Position numbers and translations under genes: made by a program. Shown here piece by piece: positions 12,131 to 22,785 of a stretch of DNA of 64,000 bases. Each line of letters opens with the position of its first letter. Position 1 is the stretch's first letter. The notes beneath the pieces are model-generated. The model saw only the letters and a program-made list of their open reading frames with translations. It was not told the origin of the DNA and made no database searches. Source of the DNA: Sipunculus nudus (lineage: Eukaryota; Annelida; Sipuncula; Golfingiida; Sipunculidae); NCBI GenBank assembly GCA_026874595.1, contig CM049306.1, forward strand, positions 110,436,142 through 110,500,141, read 5' to 3'.

Positions 12131-13108
12131 AGCTGGGCTCACACTACATACTTGAGTCAGCCAACAGCAGTCTTCATACAGAAATCTGCTTTTGTGAACG
12201 GGTCAAAGACATAAGTTGGACATGTACTGATACTTTCCCTGATGTCGGGGAGGAATAGAGCTTGGTCCTATGCTCGGGGACACACCTGGTGAAACATTAT
12301 ACCTTAATGAGGTTTTAATGAGTTACAAGGCACAGATTCACTGTGTGTACAGCCAAAGAGGGAAGATTAGACCCGAAATTGTGAAATTAGAGGTAATATT
12401 AAGACCAACAATTTGTATTTTCAAAATCTTGGCATTATTATAATAATCATTGATGTTTTATATTGTTTCCTATTTATTCAGGATAAGATTAAAAAATTGA
12501 TAAAAACGTAACATAAGATTATTAAAGTAATCTGTGATGAATAAAAATTTAGAAAGGAACAGTTATAAACAGTCACTGACAAAAATTTAATTTTAAGCTA
12601 CACTTTATTGCTTTCTACAAGAAATAATACATTTACCTAGAGAAATATATGGTTAGAACATATTTCAGCTGGTTATTTTCATTTTCTACTGTATAATAAT
12701 TCCATTAATTTTAAAAATTCTGGTTAACATTATTGGATACAGGTCTGTGTAAAAAAGTGAAGTTCTCATCAACTCAGTATTCAATTGAACTGAATACTAT
12801 TTTTTTTAATTAGTGATTTATAAATATAAATTTCCTATATAAAATTATCTGCATACCAAATCACCGTTTAAGATCATTATACTGCCATTTGCGCTCTCGG
12901 TAGGCCTAATTTTGAAATATTCAATTTCGCCAAGATGAATTTACATATTTGATCTGTTCTATTTACTTAATCTCATTTTAGCTCCTACCAAATGGCATAT
13001 ACTCGTGCATGTCCACTGACAGAAATCTGCAGTCTGAACACTCTGTCAGCAGTCTCCTTAGGTGACCACTGTGTCTGCGAGCATATGTCTGTAGTGTAAA
13101 ACCCGGCT
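12131..13108 (-). mobile_element. nonautonomous DNA transposon, copy 2 (inverted)
   Basis: A 978-bp element running opposite to the copy at 8656-9501. Ends are AGCTGGGCTCACACTAC at the left and GTAGTGTAAAACCCGGCT at the right, flanked by TTA and TAA. Internal stretches match the reverse complement of copy 1, for example the segments around TAACATTATTGGATACAGGT and the CCCTGATGTCGGGGAGGAAT region. It is longer than copy 1, so one copy has indels. It has no coding capacity and is probably mobilised by a PIF/Harbinger transposase. Confidence 0.8.
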
Positions 13109-13234
13109 TAAAATGCAGACACATTTACTATACCGTGCTGTCATCACAATCACTGTTGAGTGACATCCTAGTGATAACATAAGTAGATAACTGTGTGCGG
13201 TCTACAGGCTATTTCTAAGGGAAGTGAAGCCTAA

Positions 13235-13560
13235 TGGGTTCTTTGGCTTGTCCCAATAGCAGAACCCCTACGGGTTCTTTAAAAGAACCCTATCCAGGGT
13301 TCTTTTAAAGAACCCCATGGAGGGTTCTTTGAAGGGTTCTTAAGGGTTCTTTGAAAGAACCATAACCAGGGGTTCTTTTAAAGAACCCTATGACGGGTTC
13401 TCTTAAGGGTTCTTAGTGATTCTTTTGGGTTCTTTTTATGAATCCTTAGGGTTCTTTATAGGGTTCTTAAATGGTTCATATTGGTTCTTTACAAGCTCTT
13501 ATGGGTTCTTTTAATGGTACATTTGGTTCTTCAAAAGAATCGATAGGGTTCTTTAGATTC
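13235..13560. repeat. GGGTTCTTT / AAAGAACCC palindromic repeat block
   Basis: More than a dozen GGTTCTT motifs in about 325 bp, several paired with AAAGAACC into palindromes such as GGGTTCTTTTAAAGAACCC. A related GGTTCTTTATGGAACCCC occurs at 8387-8405, directly after an ACACTCTTAGCAAAAAA segment. It looks like the inside of a foldback-type DNA element, but clear element ends were not found. Confidence 0.75.
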
Positions 13561-14188
13561 TTTATGGTTATGAATATGGTTGATATCGGTCCTTAAATGG
13601 TACGTAAATCCACTGTTCATAACTTTCTTGTACAATTATTCCCGGGTATCAGGTGGGCCTGTATTGGTTCTTGAAGTTCCATATAGCAAAATACAAAATT
13701 ATAGGGAAAGTATTATGCTCCAGGGTCTTTGTTCAGTTAGTTTCTGAAAAACGTAACTACAATGTATATCAAAATATTTATTTTATTAATTAATTAGAAA
13801 TGTGCTAATACAGCGCTAACAACCATCAAGGCAGCTCATTAGCTTTGTTAGAATTGCAAAATTTATCCTTAGTTAAAATGGCCCTCATGTTGTACGTCGA
13901 CTTAATAACATATTTAAAAGAAACAGCACGTGGAGTGACTTCATTGTTCCCTGTGGAGTCACGTCTGTTATGTAATCACTCGCATGGCCATATCCTCACT
14001 ACCTACTGCCTTGTGCAATCAATTGTGCTGTATAACCCATAAAGCACTCATTCCGAGTTTATTCACTGCCGATCATTGCCAAGCTGCCTTTTATCACAAT
14101 TGGTGAATATTGTTCTTTTAGTAATGTTGTTAACAAGAAAACATAAAGCCGCCGCTTGGCGGAGATATAAAAAAACATGCTTCTTGAT
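13561..14188. other. noncoding, no feature identified
   Basis: Sequence downstream of the terminal exon at 14189-14482, read on the minus strand. It could include that gene's 3' untranslated region; no strong polyadenylation signal was singled out. Confidence 0.35.
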
Positions 14189-14482
14189 CTAACTGGTCAG
14201 GTGACCATGCATCCTGAGCACCGAAACGGTCGGATCTCTCCCTTCAGCAGCTGGCATACGATATATGAAGTGTTCGAGGAACTGCAAAGTATTTTTCAGC
14301 TGTTTCGGATATTCAATTCCATACACGTAGTATGCTGCAAACAATAAAGACACAGCATAGCTAATATCCATGTCCATTTCTTTGACTGTGAAAACCCCGT
14401 CCATGGTCAAAGAGGCTCTCTTGCATACGAGGGGATTTTCTCCTTTCAGCAAAATCGTGGGTGTGACACAGTTGTCTGCCTC
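14189..14482 (-). CDS. terminal exon of an uncharacterised animal protein
   Basis: Minus-strand exon entered through a good acceptor (TATTTTTATATTTGTAG before 14482) and ending at TAG at 14189. It encodes about 97 residues. It opens with EADNCVTPTILLKGENPLVC. In the middle is DISYAVSLLFAAYYVYGIEY followed by PKQLKNTLQFLEHFIYRMP. This block, with a TPT-L-L-G start, a hydrophobic LFAAYYVY-IEYP core and a TLQFLEHF helix, resembles from memory the C-termini of a large family of uncharacterised proteins in fish and marine invertebrates, some carrying SAM domains. Their function is unknown. The frame joins in phase 0 to the exon at 14875-14954. Confidence 0.7.
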   Translation of the reverse strand, partial: EADNCVTPTILLKGENPLVCKRASLTMDGVFTVKEMDMDISYAVSLLFAAYYVYGIEYPKQLKNTLQFLEHFIYRMPAAEGRDPTVSVLRMHGHLTS

Positions 14483-14874
14483 CTACAAATATAAAAATAG
14501 TATTTATATAATACATAAGTCAGAACTGTACTGGTATATTTGTTCATCTAATAATGTGGGTTTCTCTCTGTGAAAATTAAGATTTTGCACTCCGATGGAT
14601 TTGTTTAAGATGCTTTATGTTTTCGCATCATAATGTTGAGCATGATTAATCCTCTAGGTACAAACTTTATTTTGCAGCTGTTTTACCTCGAATTTATATT
14701 TTCTTTCAAACTCACCCATTCTGTTTTACGTGTGTTGGTCTTTAACTGAGAGGATTCAATTAACATTTCAAGAAATCTATTAGGCAGAAAAAAATCGTGA
14801 TATGAGATATTCCAAAACAAATATTTAACTGGACTTGAAATAAAAAAAAACAAGGGCATAGAGTGACACCATAC

Positions 14875-14954
14875 CTTTTCTGCCGAGTACATGAGTGACT
14901 CCTTTTCATGGAAGAGGGATGGCAGCAGAAGTGTGGCAGCTGCAAGCTTCGGTT
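14875..14954 (-). CDS. penultimate exon of the same gene
   Basis: An 80-bp minus-strand exon. The acceptor is CTTTTACTTTCAG before 14954 and the donor is GCAGAAAAG followed by GTATGG at 14875. It enters in phase 1 and leaves in phase 0, encoding PKLAAATLLLPSLFHEKESL then MYSAEK. Leaving in phase 0 fits the exon at 14189-14482, with a 392-bp intron. Two independent splice-consistent exons with coding-like sequence support a real gene. Upstream exons should lie at higher coordinates or outside the window; none was recognised in 15-17 kb, which is occupied by AT repeats. Confidence 0.65.
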
Positions 14955-15192
14955 CTGAAAGTAAAAGAAAGATATATAACGATAAAATATGTAACAATGA
15001 AGTACCATTGGCTTTTGTTAACTTTTGTCAAAAGTGATGAGGAGTTTATTGGGAGGTTTATGTGTCAGAATGTTCACAATTTTCCAAACCTTGTGAGGGG
15101 ATACCACACCCACCAAATTCCATGCCCTCACACGTTTGCAAATTGGCTACACTTGTAAAATGGGCCCCCATGCACTTAAAAAAAGACCTGTG

Positions 15193-15193
15193 A

Positions 15194-15252
<59 letters not shown>

Positions 15253-15339
15253 CCCCCCCCACCCATGCCCCCACACACACACTTTTGAAAACGCTCCAAA
15301 GACTATGTTCTATGAATCAGAGATAGGGTTATATGAAAT

Positions 15340-15432
<93 letters not shown>
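15193..15432. repeat. two long (AT)n microsatellites
   Basis: Alternating AT at 15193-15248 and 15341-15432, separated by a short C-rich and CA-rich stretch. Another short AT run lies at 15898-15919 and a G tract at about 15754-15770. Confidence 0.95.
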
Positions 15433-15434
<2 letters not shown>

Positions 15435-16217
15435 CGTGTTTATGTTGTACTGATCATGAACTAGCTAGAAATTGGCCAAAATGTGCTTATTAATTGCAAC
15501 AGAAACCTCATTTGTACTGAATTAAGGATTTAATTCTATTTACTTTTCAATTTTTATTAAAGACAAATATTAAATATTACAAAAATACAATATAATTATA
15601 CATTAAAATTACAGTTTTACCTAAAAGACATGTGGTGGGGTAATGTAAAAAGTAAGGTCAGCATATGCATATGTCACATTATGTGGGACAAGTTATATTG
15701 TTAGTTGGGGTCAGACATTGCTGCTGCAGTGCTGTTGATGTGTGCGTGTCGGCGGGGGGGGGGGGGGGAGGGGCTGTGAGAGGACCTTACCACGTGGCAG
15801 GCGTGGGCAGTTAACTGTGTTTCACTTGGGTTAAAATTATGGGCCACCATCTCGTCACCTTCTACTCCAGTTAACTGACCAAAACAAATAGCCTGATAAT
15901 ATATATATATATATATATCTCAATGGGAAAATTAGCAGGTGAATTCAAAAGACCATAGGTATGTACGATTCGACCTGGAGATGAATCTCAAATGGCCTGT
16001 AACACTTTCGTACTCTTAATGTACCATTTTAGATGTAATCAACTGATTTTTTTCAAAATTAAGTTCTAACAAACTTAAGGTCACACCCTATATATTGTGA
16101 CAATGCTGTAATTCACCCGAGTAGTTTTAACTCAGTGGTTCCTGATATAGGCTACACCCTAAAATGAAATGGAAAATAATTATACTTACATGTGCAATGG
16201 TGTTTCGACAGCTTTTA
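15433..16217. other. noncoding with G tract
   Basis: AT-rich sequence with no supported gene. It includes the G-rich run near 15754-15773 and a short AT microsatellite. Confidence 0.5.
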
Positions 16218-16500
16218 CAGATTTGTCAGCCCCCGTCCTATACTTAATTTTTTTGTCAGCCGCTGACCTATACAAATGTTTCGTTAGTCCCCGGCCTATA
16301 CCAAATGATTTGTCAGCCCCCGTCCTATACTTAATTTTTTGTCAGCCGCCGACCTATACAAATGTTTCGTTAGTCCCCGGCCTATACTAAATGTTTTGTT
16401 AGCTCCCGGACTATACATAATTTTTTCTCAGCCCCCAGCCTTTGGTTAATGTTTTGTTAGTCCTCGGCCCATACTTAATCTTATGTCAGCCCCTGGCCAG
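16218..16500. repeat. ~30-bp GTCAGCCCCCGGCCTATA repeat, second site
   Basis: About nine or ten degenerate units of TTTGTCAGCCCCCGTCCTAT followed by ACTTAATT. A roughly 90-bp three-unit block is duplicated almost exactly. It is the same family as 8235-8378. Confidence 0.85.
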
Positions 16501-16890
16501 CATGGCCAGTTTCATATGTCCTTAATGTTGTATGTATATCCATGTTGCACTCCAATACTTTTTATTATCAAATAATATATATAAATAAAAAATATATTTT
16601 AATTTAATTATGCGAGATTATAAGTGGATATCACTAACGATCAAAAGTGACATTTTTCTTTTTTATTTCTTGTTTGAAGGAAATAATGGAAACATGTATT
16701 CTAACCAATTATCCTGTATCTATAGACACAAGCTAATATTTTTATTAAATGTAATTATCCAATCATCAGCTTTAAAGCGATTAAGTTTTACATTTAATCG
16801 GATGACAAATAACCCCTCCTAGTTTGCAAATATTTCTGGGGGGAGGGGACCCCTTATCGTCACCCAGCAATGCATTAAGATACTAGTTCA
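16501..16890. other. noncoding, no feature identified
   Basis: AT-rich sequence up to the left end of the Harbinger element. No supported gene. Confidence 0.45.
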
Positions 16891-17324
16891 TGCCCCTTTC
16901 ACACATTCACGTTTGATCGTACGTCTGGCCGCGTTTCGCAACGTTCTCGGAGAGCGTAGGTGGTCGTAGAGGTTGGAAATGGTCGCCGCCGACGTACGCT
17001 CAATGTTCGTCCATTGTACGTTGTCATTACGTCCAGTACGTTCGACTTACGACTGTATCGCGAAATAAAACGTGCGATCCCCGTACGCTTTTAGTACGTC
17101 CACAACAGCCCCTTTACGATATTCTTACGTTGTTAATACGCTTACTGCGATCATTTTACGCTGTACCACGTCGACCTTACGATCGATTTACGTGTGTACT
17201 ACGTGTTTCGCGATCTTAGGACGCTCAGTGCACGTTGTTTGCGTCTTTTGTACGACTCGAGTACCGGGTATATATATACCCTGTCGTTTTGAGTAGCTTT
17301 CATATCAAGTCTGACTTCCGATGA

Positions 17325-18420
17325 GTGAACATCATACCAGCTATTGCAAGACACATGTTGGTGGCAATATATGTTGCCATTCCGAATGATTTGATAGCTG
17401 CAAAAGACCTCGCCTTGGCTGTTTTGGCGGAGGAGATGCGGGACGACGGGAAACGGCACGAGAGATGGGCGAGGCCTTGGCTGCAAACCAGAATTCTCTT
17501 CGACCAGTAGGAGCAGCTTTAAGAACTTTCTTCGCCTCGAACCGCAAATGTTCTATGAACTGTTGGAAAGATTGGGTCTTCGTATTTAACGTCAACACAC
17601 CTTCTGGAGGAAAGCACTACCTCAAGGCTTTGTGTGAAGTAAGTCTGCACCCTCAGGTTCTTGGCCACTGGCTGCACATACAAGTCTCTGATGTACAACT
17701 TCCGAGTGGCGCCCAACACCCTTGCTATGTTCATATCGGAGGTGTGTGAAGCAATTATTTCGGAATATGCTGGGGAAGTCCTCGGGTTGGCTGGACATTG
17801 CTGAACTTTTATCCAGAAGATGGAATTTTCACCACTGCCTTGGCGCTATAGACAGCAAACATATCGCAATCAGGTGTCCCTCGAGAAGCGGATCAAAATA
17901 TTACAACTATAAGGGCTTCAATTGCATTGTTTTGATGGCCCTTGTTGATGCGGGCTACAAATTCATTTGGATGGATGTCGGTGCTAATGAATCATGTTCG
18001 GACGGTCAGATATTCGGGACCTGCGAACTCAAGACTACAGCAGAGGATGGTACTATTGTTTTCACTCCAGCCACACCACAACCAGGGAATTACGAGGATC
18101 TACCCTATATTATTATCGGAGATGATGCTTTCCCCTTGAGGACCAAGCTTATGAAGCCCTACAGTCGACGAAATCTCACAGATGAAAAGCGGATATTTAA
18201 TTACAGGCTTTTTAGAGCCAGAAGAGTGGTTGCGAACGCCTTTGGAATATTAGTGCAGCGATTTGCCTGTTTGTTGACTACTCTGAAACTGTCTCCAAAG
18301 AACGTGGAAAGCGTAACTCTAGCTTGTGATTGCCTGTACAATATAATGCGGAGACGCTATCCTGCTATGCAAAATGCTCTCTTACGCAGCGAGGATCTGC
18401 AGGATATATCTGGTGCCTGA
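17325..18420 (+). pseudogene. PIF/Harbinger transposase (HARBI1-like), inactivated
   Basis: A DDE superfamily endonuclease normally cutting transposon ends. The N-terminal half is scattered over frames: ERWARPWLQTRILFDQ ends a frame at 17510, then EPQMFYELLERLGLRI and EVCEAIISEYAGEVLG appear in other frames, so there are several indels. The catalytic half is intact from 17722 to the stop at 18420 (232 codons). It contains GAIDSKHIAI with the first aspartate (residue 44 of this frame), the NYKGFN motif, SDGQIFG, and IIGDDAFPL with the second aspartate. The third acidic residue is missing: the family's VENAFG reads VANAFG (residue 170). The enzyme is therefore dead twice over. Confidence 0.88.
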
Positions 18421-19550
18421 CTTGAGGGATAAAACTTAAATGTGAACTTTCAACCAGGCCGTGGCAGCAGTGCAACAAATGCAGCAAAAATGTGAGGGAT
18501 TATTTATCAAGGTATTACTCGCACCCTGTAAGAGCTGTGCCATTGCAGGCTGCAAGTGTTTTCCCAGAACGACAACATTTTTTAAAGCTACATTTCAGTT
18601 CATAACAAGATACACTAAACAATAATAATTGTTGCTATGTTGAAATGTGGTTTTGTAAAATTGTAATCTAATTGCAAAAAAATGGAAGTTGTTAAAAATG
18701 TAAATAATTTTGTGATATATCATTATTAAAAGATGATTGTGCATTTGCCTTTTCAATAGAAATTATTTCTTTATGATATGCCTTGTCCCATAGTCTAAAA
18801 TGTAGTCAGAAAATGTAAATATAAAATATAAAAATTACCACTTTATTTCTACATACGCCCAATAGTTCAACAGTTAGTACAGGATTAGAATACCTTATTG
18901 GTAAAAAGAAAATAATACATTTGCTACCGCTATAATAATACGAAAATGTAATTTCTCACAGTTATTTGATATACATATGCCAATTAATCTTAGTCGTTCA
19001 TGTTCCCTATGTTATGCTTACATCCTTTATGTTATTTTAAATGAGAGGGTGTTTCCTATATCTGGCAACTGTCACACCAGTGAAGAGTGATATACAGTGT
19101 GTAACAGTAGGAGGGGGTCTGAAACAGAGGTAATCTGAAAACGCTATTCGGAGGCCTTTAACTTCGACGTCCAACCACTTAATCACATGCTTACTCTCGG
19201 CCATCATGTGCTTGCTGTGTTATAATGAAGGCGTCATTATCCATTGATTACAACTTTTTCCGCGACTTCATAAAAATGAATTAGCTCTTTGATTTACAGA
19301 TAGTATGAGAATAAAAACGTGGACGAGAGGAAACGTTTAAGTAGAAAGAAAATAGTATATTAATATTTATTATTTTTAACTATTTAATATTTTATTTATT
19401 TTAAACTACAATAAACTATAACATTTCTGGGTATTGTGGAATATGGTATTGGGACCAAGTTTACGATTCATTTTGTTACGCTTCGATATTTGGACTTAAC
19501 TTTTTTATTGATATACAAAATAAGATTTATTAAAAAAATGACGCACTGGG
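18421..19550. other. internal noncoding part of Harbinger element 1
   Basis: AT-rich sequence between the transposase stop and the CpG-rich right subterminal region. No ORF of note. The inverted copy has only about 200 bp at the equivalent place, so it carries a deletion there or this copy an insertion. Confidence 0.6.
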
Positions 19551-20002
19551 ATGACGTGGTAAGAACGTGCTGAAAACGTACAACAGACGCCATGGACGTA
19601 CATAGAACGTGAGGAGAACCTAATTGGGACTTCTTGGACGTAAAGAGAACCTATGCAATACGCCAAGGACACGCTGATGACGTGTAATGAACGTAGTATG
19701 GACGTACAATAGACTCAGTCAAGAAATGATGGCGACCACCCGCGTTCTATATACGTCCTTCGTACGTCCTTTGTACGTCCACTACGTATTTTGTACGTTG
19801 CATACGTTCTGAAGTACGTTTCGGCACGTTTGCTGCGATCGACCGCGCTCAAGTTTTACAGGAAAACTTTGTCGTAGAGGGTTGGCGATCATGGCGACTC
19901 TACGACGACTTCTGGAGACCATTGTACGTTCAACACCGGGACCACCACGTTTCCCAAGAACGTGGTGATCGTGGTGGCTAGAACGTGTATGTGTGAAAGG
20001 GG

Positions 20003-21626
20003 TTATAGGCAGATGCTCAAACATCACGGTTTTGAAAGTACAATGGTCTCCAGAGGTCGTCGTCAGGTCGCCATGATCGCCAACCCTCTACGACAATGTT
20101 TTCCTGTAAAACTTAAGCGCGGTCGATCGCGCAAACCTGCCGAAAGGTACTTCAGAAAGTATGGAACGTACAAAAAACGTGGTGGACGTACAAATTATGT
20201 ACGAAGGACGTACATAGAACGTGGGTGGTCGCCACCATTTCTTGACTGCGTTCTCGGCGTCTGTTGTACGTCCATTCATTGTGTGCTCTTACTATGTCCT
20301 TATAGCGGCCTCGGCGTTTTGCATACGTTCTCTTACGTCCAGGAGGTCCTAAGTTGGTTCTCTTCACGTTCTGTGTACGTTTATGGCGTCTGTTGTACAT
20401 TTTCAGCACGTTCTAACTACGTCTTCTCTACGTTCTTAGTGCATCTTATTTTAAAATCATTTTTAAGAGTCTCTTGTTATGAACTGAAATGCAGCTTTAA
20501 AAAATGTTATCATTCTTGGAACACGCAGCCTGCCATTGCACAGCTCCTGAGAGTGCGAATAATATCTTGATAAATACTCCCTCAAATTTATGCTGCATTT
20601 ATTGCTCTGTTGCCACGTCCTGGTTGAAAGTTCACATTTAAGTTTTGTCCTTAACGCCAGTAACCAGGTATCCCTGCAGGCCTTAGCTATGTAAGAAAGC
20701 TTTTGCATAGCAGGATAGCGTCTCCGCATAATATTTGCAGGAAAAAACAGGCCAGAGTTACACTCTCCACATTCTTTGGAGACAGTTTCAGAGTAGTCAA
20801 CAAACAGGCGGCAAATCGCTGCACTAATATCCCAAAGGCGTTCTCAACCACTCTCTTGGCTCTAGAAAGCCTGTGATTAAACATCCGCTTTTCATCTGTG
20901 AGATTTCATCAACTGTAGGGCTTCATAATCCAGGTCCTAAAGGGGAAAGCACCAACTCCGATTATAAAATAGGGTAGATCCTCGTTATCTCCTGTTTGTG
21001 TTGTGGGTGGAGGGAAAACAATTATACCATTCTCTCTTGAGATCACAGGTCCCGAATATCTGACTGTCCGAACTTGATCCATAACATCGACATCCACCGA
21101 AATGAATGTTGTAGTCCGCATCAACAAGGGTCTTTAAAATGGCATTGAAGCCCTTATAGTTGTAATATGTTGATCCGCCTCTCGTAGGTGAAAATTCCAT
21201 CTTCTGGAGAAAAGTTCTGCAGAACTTGAGAAAAATACTTAAAACCCGGGGTTTATATATACCCAGTACTCGAGTCTTACAAAAAACGCAAACAACGTAC
21301 TGAGCGTCCTACGATCGTGAAACACGTAATACACATGTAAATCGATCGTAAGGCTGACGTGATACAGCGTAAAATGATCGCAGTAAGCGGATTAAAAACG
21401 TGAGAATATGCAGGGGACGTTGTGGATGTACTAAAAGCGTACGGGGATCGCACGTTTTATGTTCGCGATCCAGTCGTCAGTCGAACGTACTGGACGTACA
21501 ATGGACGAACAATGAGCGTACGTGGGCGGCGACCATTTCCAACCTCCACGACCTACCACATTTTCCTAGAATGTGGCCAAACGCGGCCAGACGTTTACGA
21601 TCAAACGTGAATGTGTGAAAGGAGCA
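20003..21626 (-). mobile_element. PIF/Harbinger DNA transposon, element 2, inverted and deleted
   Basis: The reverse-oriented relative of element 1. Its 5' end is at 21626 (complement of GTGAATGTGTGAAAGGAGCA) and its 3' half meets element 1 near 20003-20038. From 20039 to about 20430 it matches the reverse complement of about 19560-19925 of element 1. The outermost roughly 80 bp of its 3' end are missing and replaced by 20003-20038. Subterminal ACGT-rich DNA is present at both ends. It encodes the transposase relic at 20463-21200. The composite is flanked by TCA at the left and TTA at the right, compatible with one mutated TWA-type duplication. Confidence 0.82.
20463..21200 (-). pseudogene. 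Harbinger transposase relic, second copy
   Basis: Minus-strand fragments in several frames match the catalytic half of the transposase at 17722-18420. They are YYNYKGFN and SDSQIFGTCDL (21200-20985), NEDLPYFIIGVGAFPFRTW (21127-20909), RVVENAFGILVQRF and LTTLKLSPKNVESVTLAC (20884-20687), and MRRRYPAMQK (20729 downward). The catalytic GDDAF is changed to GVGAF, so the second aspartate is lost, while the glutamate in VENAFG is kept. The N-terminal half is deleted: the frame begins just upstream of NYKGFN near 21200, directly after the subterminal region. Confidence 0.85.
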
Positions 21627-21857
21627 TTATTTACGGCAATCAAAGCGGTTTTAAAACCGTTGCGGTTTGAATCCAGCTCAAGATTTGGTTTTCAACATGT
21701 ATCTCATGCAAATATATTTATGCACTCAGCTAAAATGCCAAGTGAATGTTGGATTCTCATACAAAACGGTTTAGACCTAATTTTCATGCAGCGATTAGGT
21801 CACAGCACATGTACGAATGTTTGTGTCATGTATGTTGTTACATTGTTCCACATATGA

Positions 21858-21861
<4 letters not shown>

Positions 21862-21908
<47 letters not shown>

Positions 21909-21940
21909 TTATTTATTTATTTATTTATTTTTATACACAC
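21862..21940. repeat. (AT)n followed by (TTTA)n microsatellite
   Basis: Alternating AT to about 21908, then ATTT units to about 21932 and a short CA run. Confidence 0.95.
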
Positions 21941-21944
21941 ACAT

Positions 21945-22785
21945 ACATCATGTCACAGTCTATACTGTGTAATACGAGCAAGTTGGACATCAACCTCAGC
22001 ACCTCTTGTCGTAATATGTCTTTCATTTTCATATTAAAGAATAAATTTCATACGTGTGACAAAAAATAAACAGAACAACTTTCTAAAACTGCGTATTTTA
22101 TTCGTAAAATTTATGTCCGTAATCCCTCGTTTCGTCATCATAAACGTTTCGTGATCATTGTCATATCGTAATATTACTGTTCGAAAGCGTTTGAGGAGAC
22201 AGTATTGTACCTATGACGTTTTTCGAGCGAATAAATGAGACACAATGTCTAACAGCATTTGGATAATTTAACCATATTCATATTCTGTTCTAGTTTAAAG
22301 TCAAATTTAAAGTAAAACGTGTGTTACTGAACCGATTATTTACAACGAATTTACTAGTGTCAAACATTCCAGCAGTCATTTTTGCGAATAGCCAAGCCCT
22401 GAACTTTGCTCGCCAGATTTTGAGGAACCAGCACTAGGTTTATTGCAGATAGCTCCTGTGTGCAAAATGAACAGCTGAAGCTTTTTTCTAATAATTATAA
22501 TGACAAAAAGATGGTCTCAAGGTCAAAATCCAATAGGCGAAAACTGGGTTTACAAAACACTCAAAATCATGTTAAGACAAATGACGTTTTCTTTTATCAA
22601 GGACTTATTAAACCTCGCCATCTTGCATGACTTCTTGCTCCAAGAAGACTCCGTAGCAGACCAGATTCTACCAAATGGGTATTCGTTTCAGTCGTCCGAT
22701 TCTATGACTTTGGTATGATGTTTAAATTGGAAATGCTGTAACCTTGAATGTGAAAAATTGTGAAAAAAATATGCAAACGCTGTTT
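21945..22785. other. noncoding, no feature identified
   Basis: No supported gene. The small plus-strand ORF at 22500-22718 lacks domain features and splice context. Confidence 0.45.

Larger units (their letters stand above)
16891..20002 (+). mobile_element. PIF/Harbinger DNA transposon, element 1
   Basis: A 3.1-kb element. The left end is TGCCCCTTTCACACATTCAC and the right end is the inverted version GTATGTGTGAAAGGGG. Both subterminal regions (about 16910-17260 and 19550-19990) are full of TACGT/ACGTAC motifs and other CpG sites, unlike the AT-rich surroundings; such clusters may be transposase binding sites, which is inference. It contains a transposase gene (17325-18420) and then about 1.1 kb of AT-rich noncoding DNA. 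No second (Myb/SANT) ORF was found, so that partner gene seems lost. It abuts an inverted second copy. Confidence 0.88.

Noticed and set aside
19962-20570. A 202-codon plus-strand ORF across the junction of the two Harbinger elements.
   Set aside because: It spans element ends and CpG-rich subterminal repeats, runs opposite to the transposase relic, and shows no domain.
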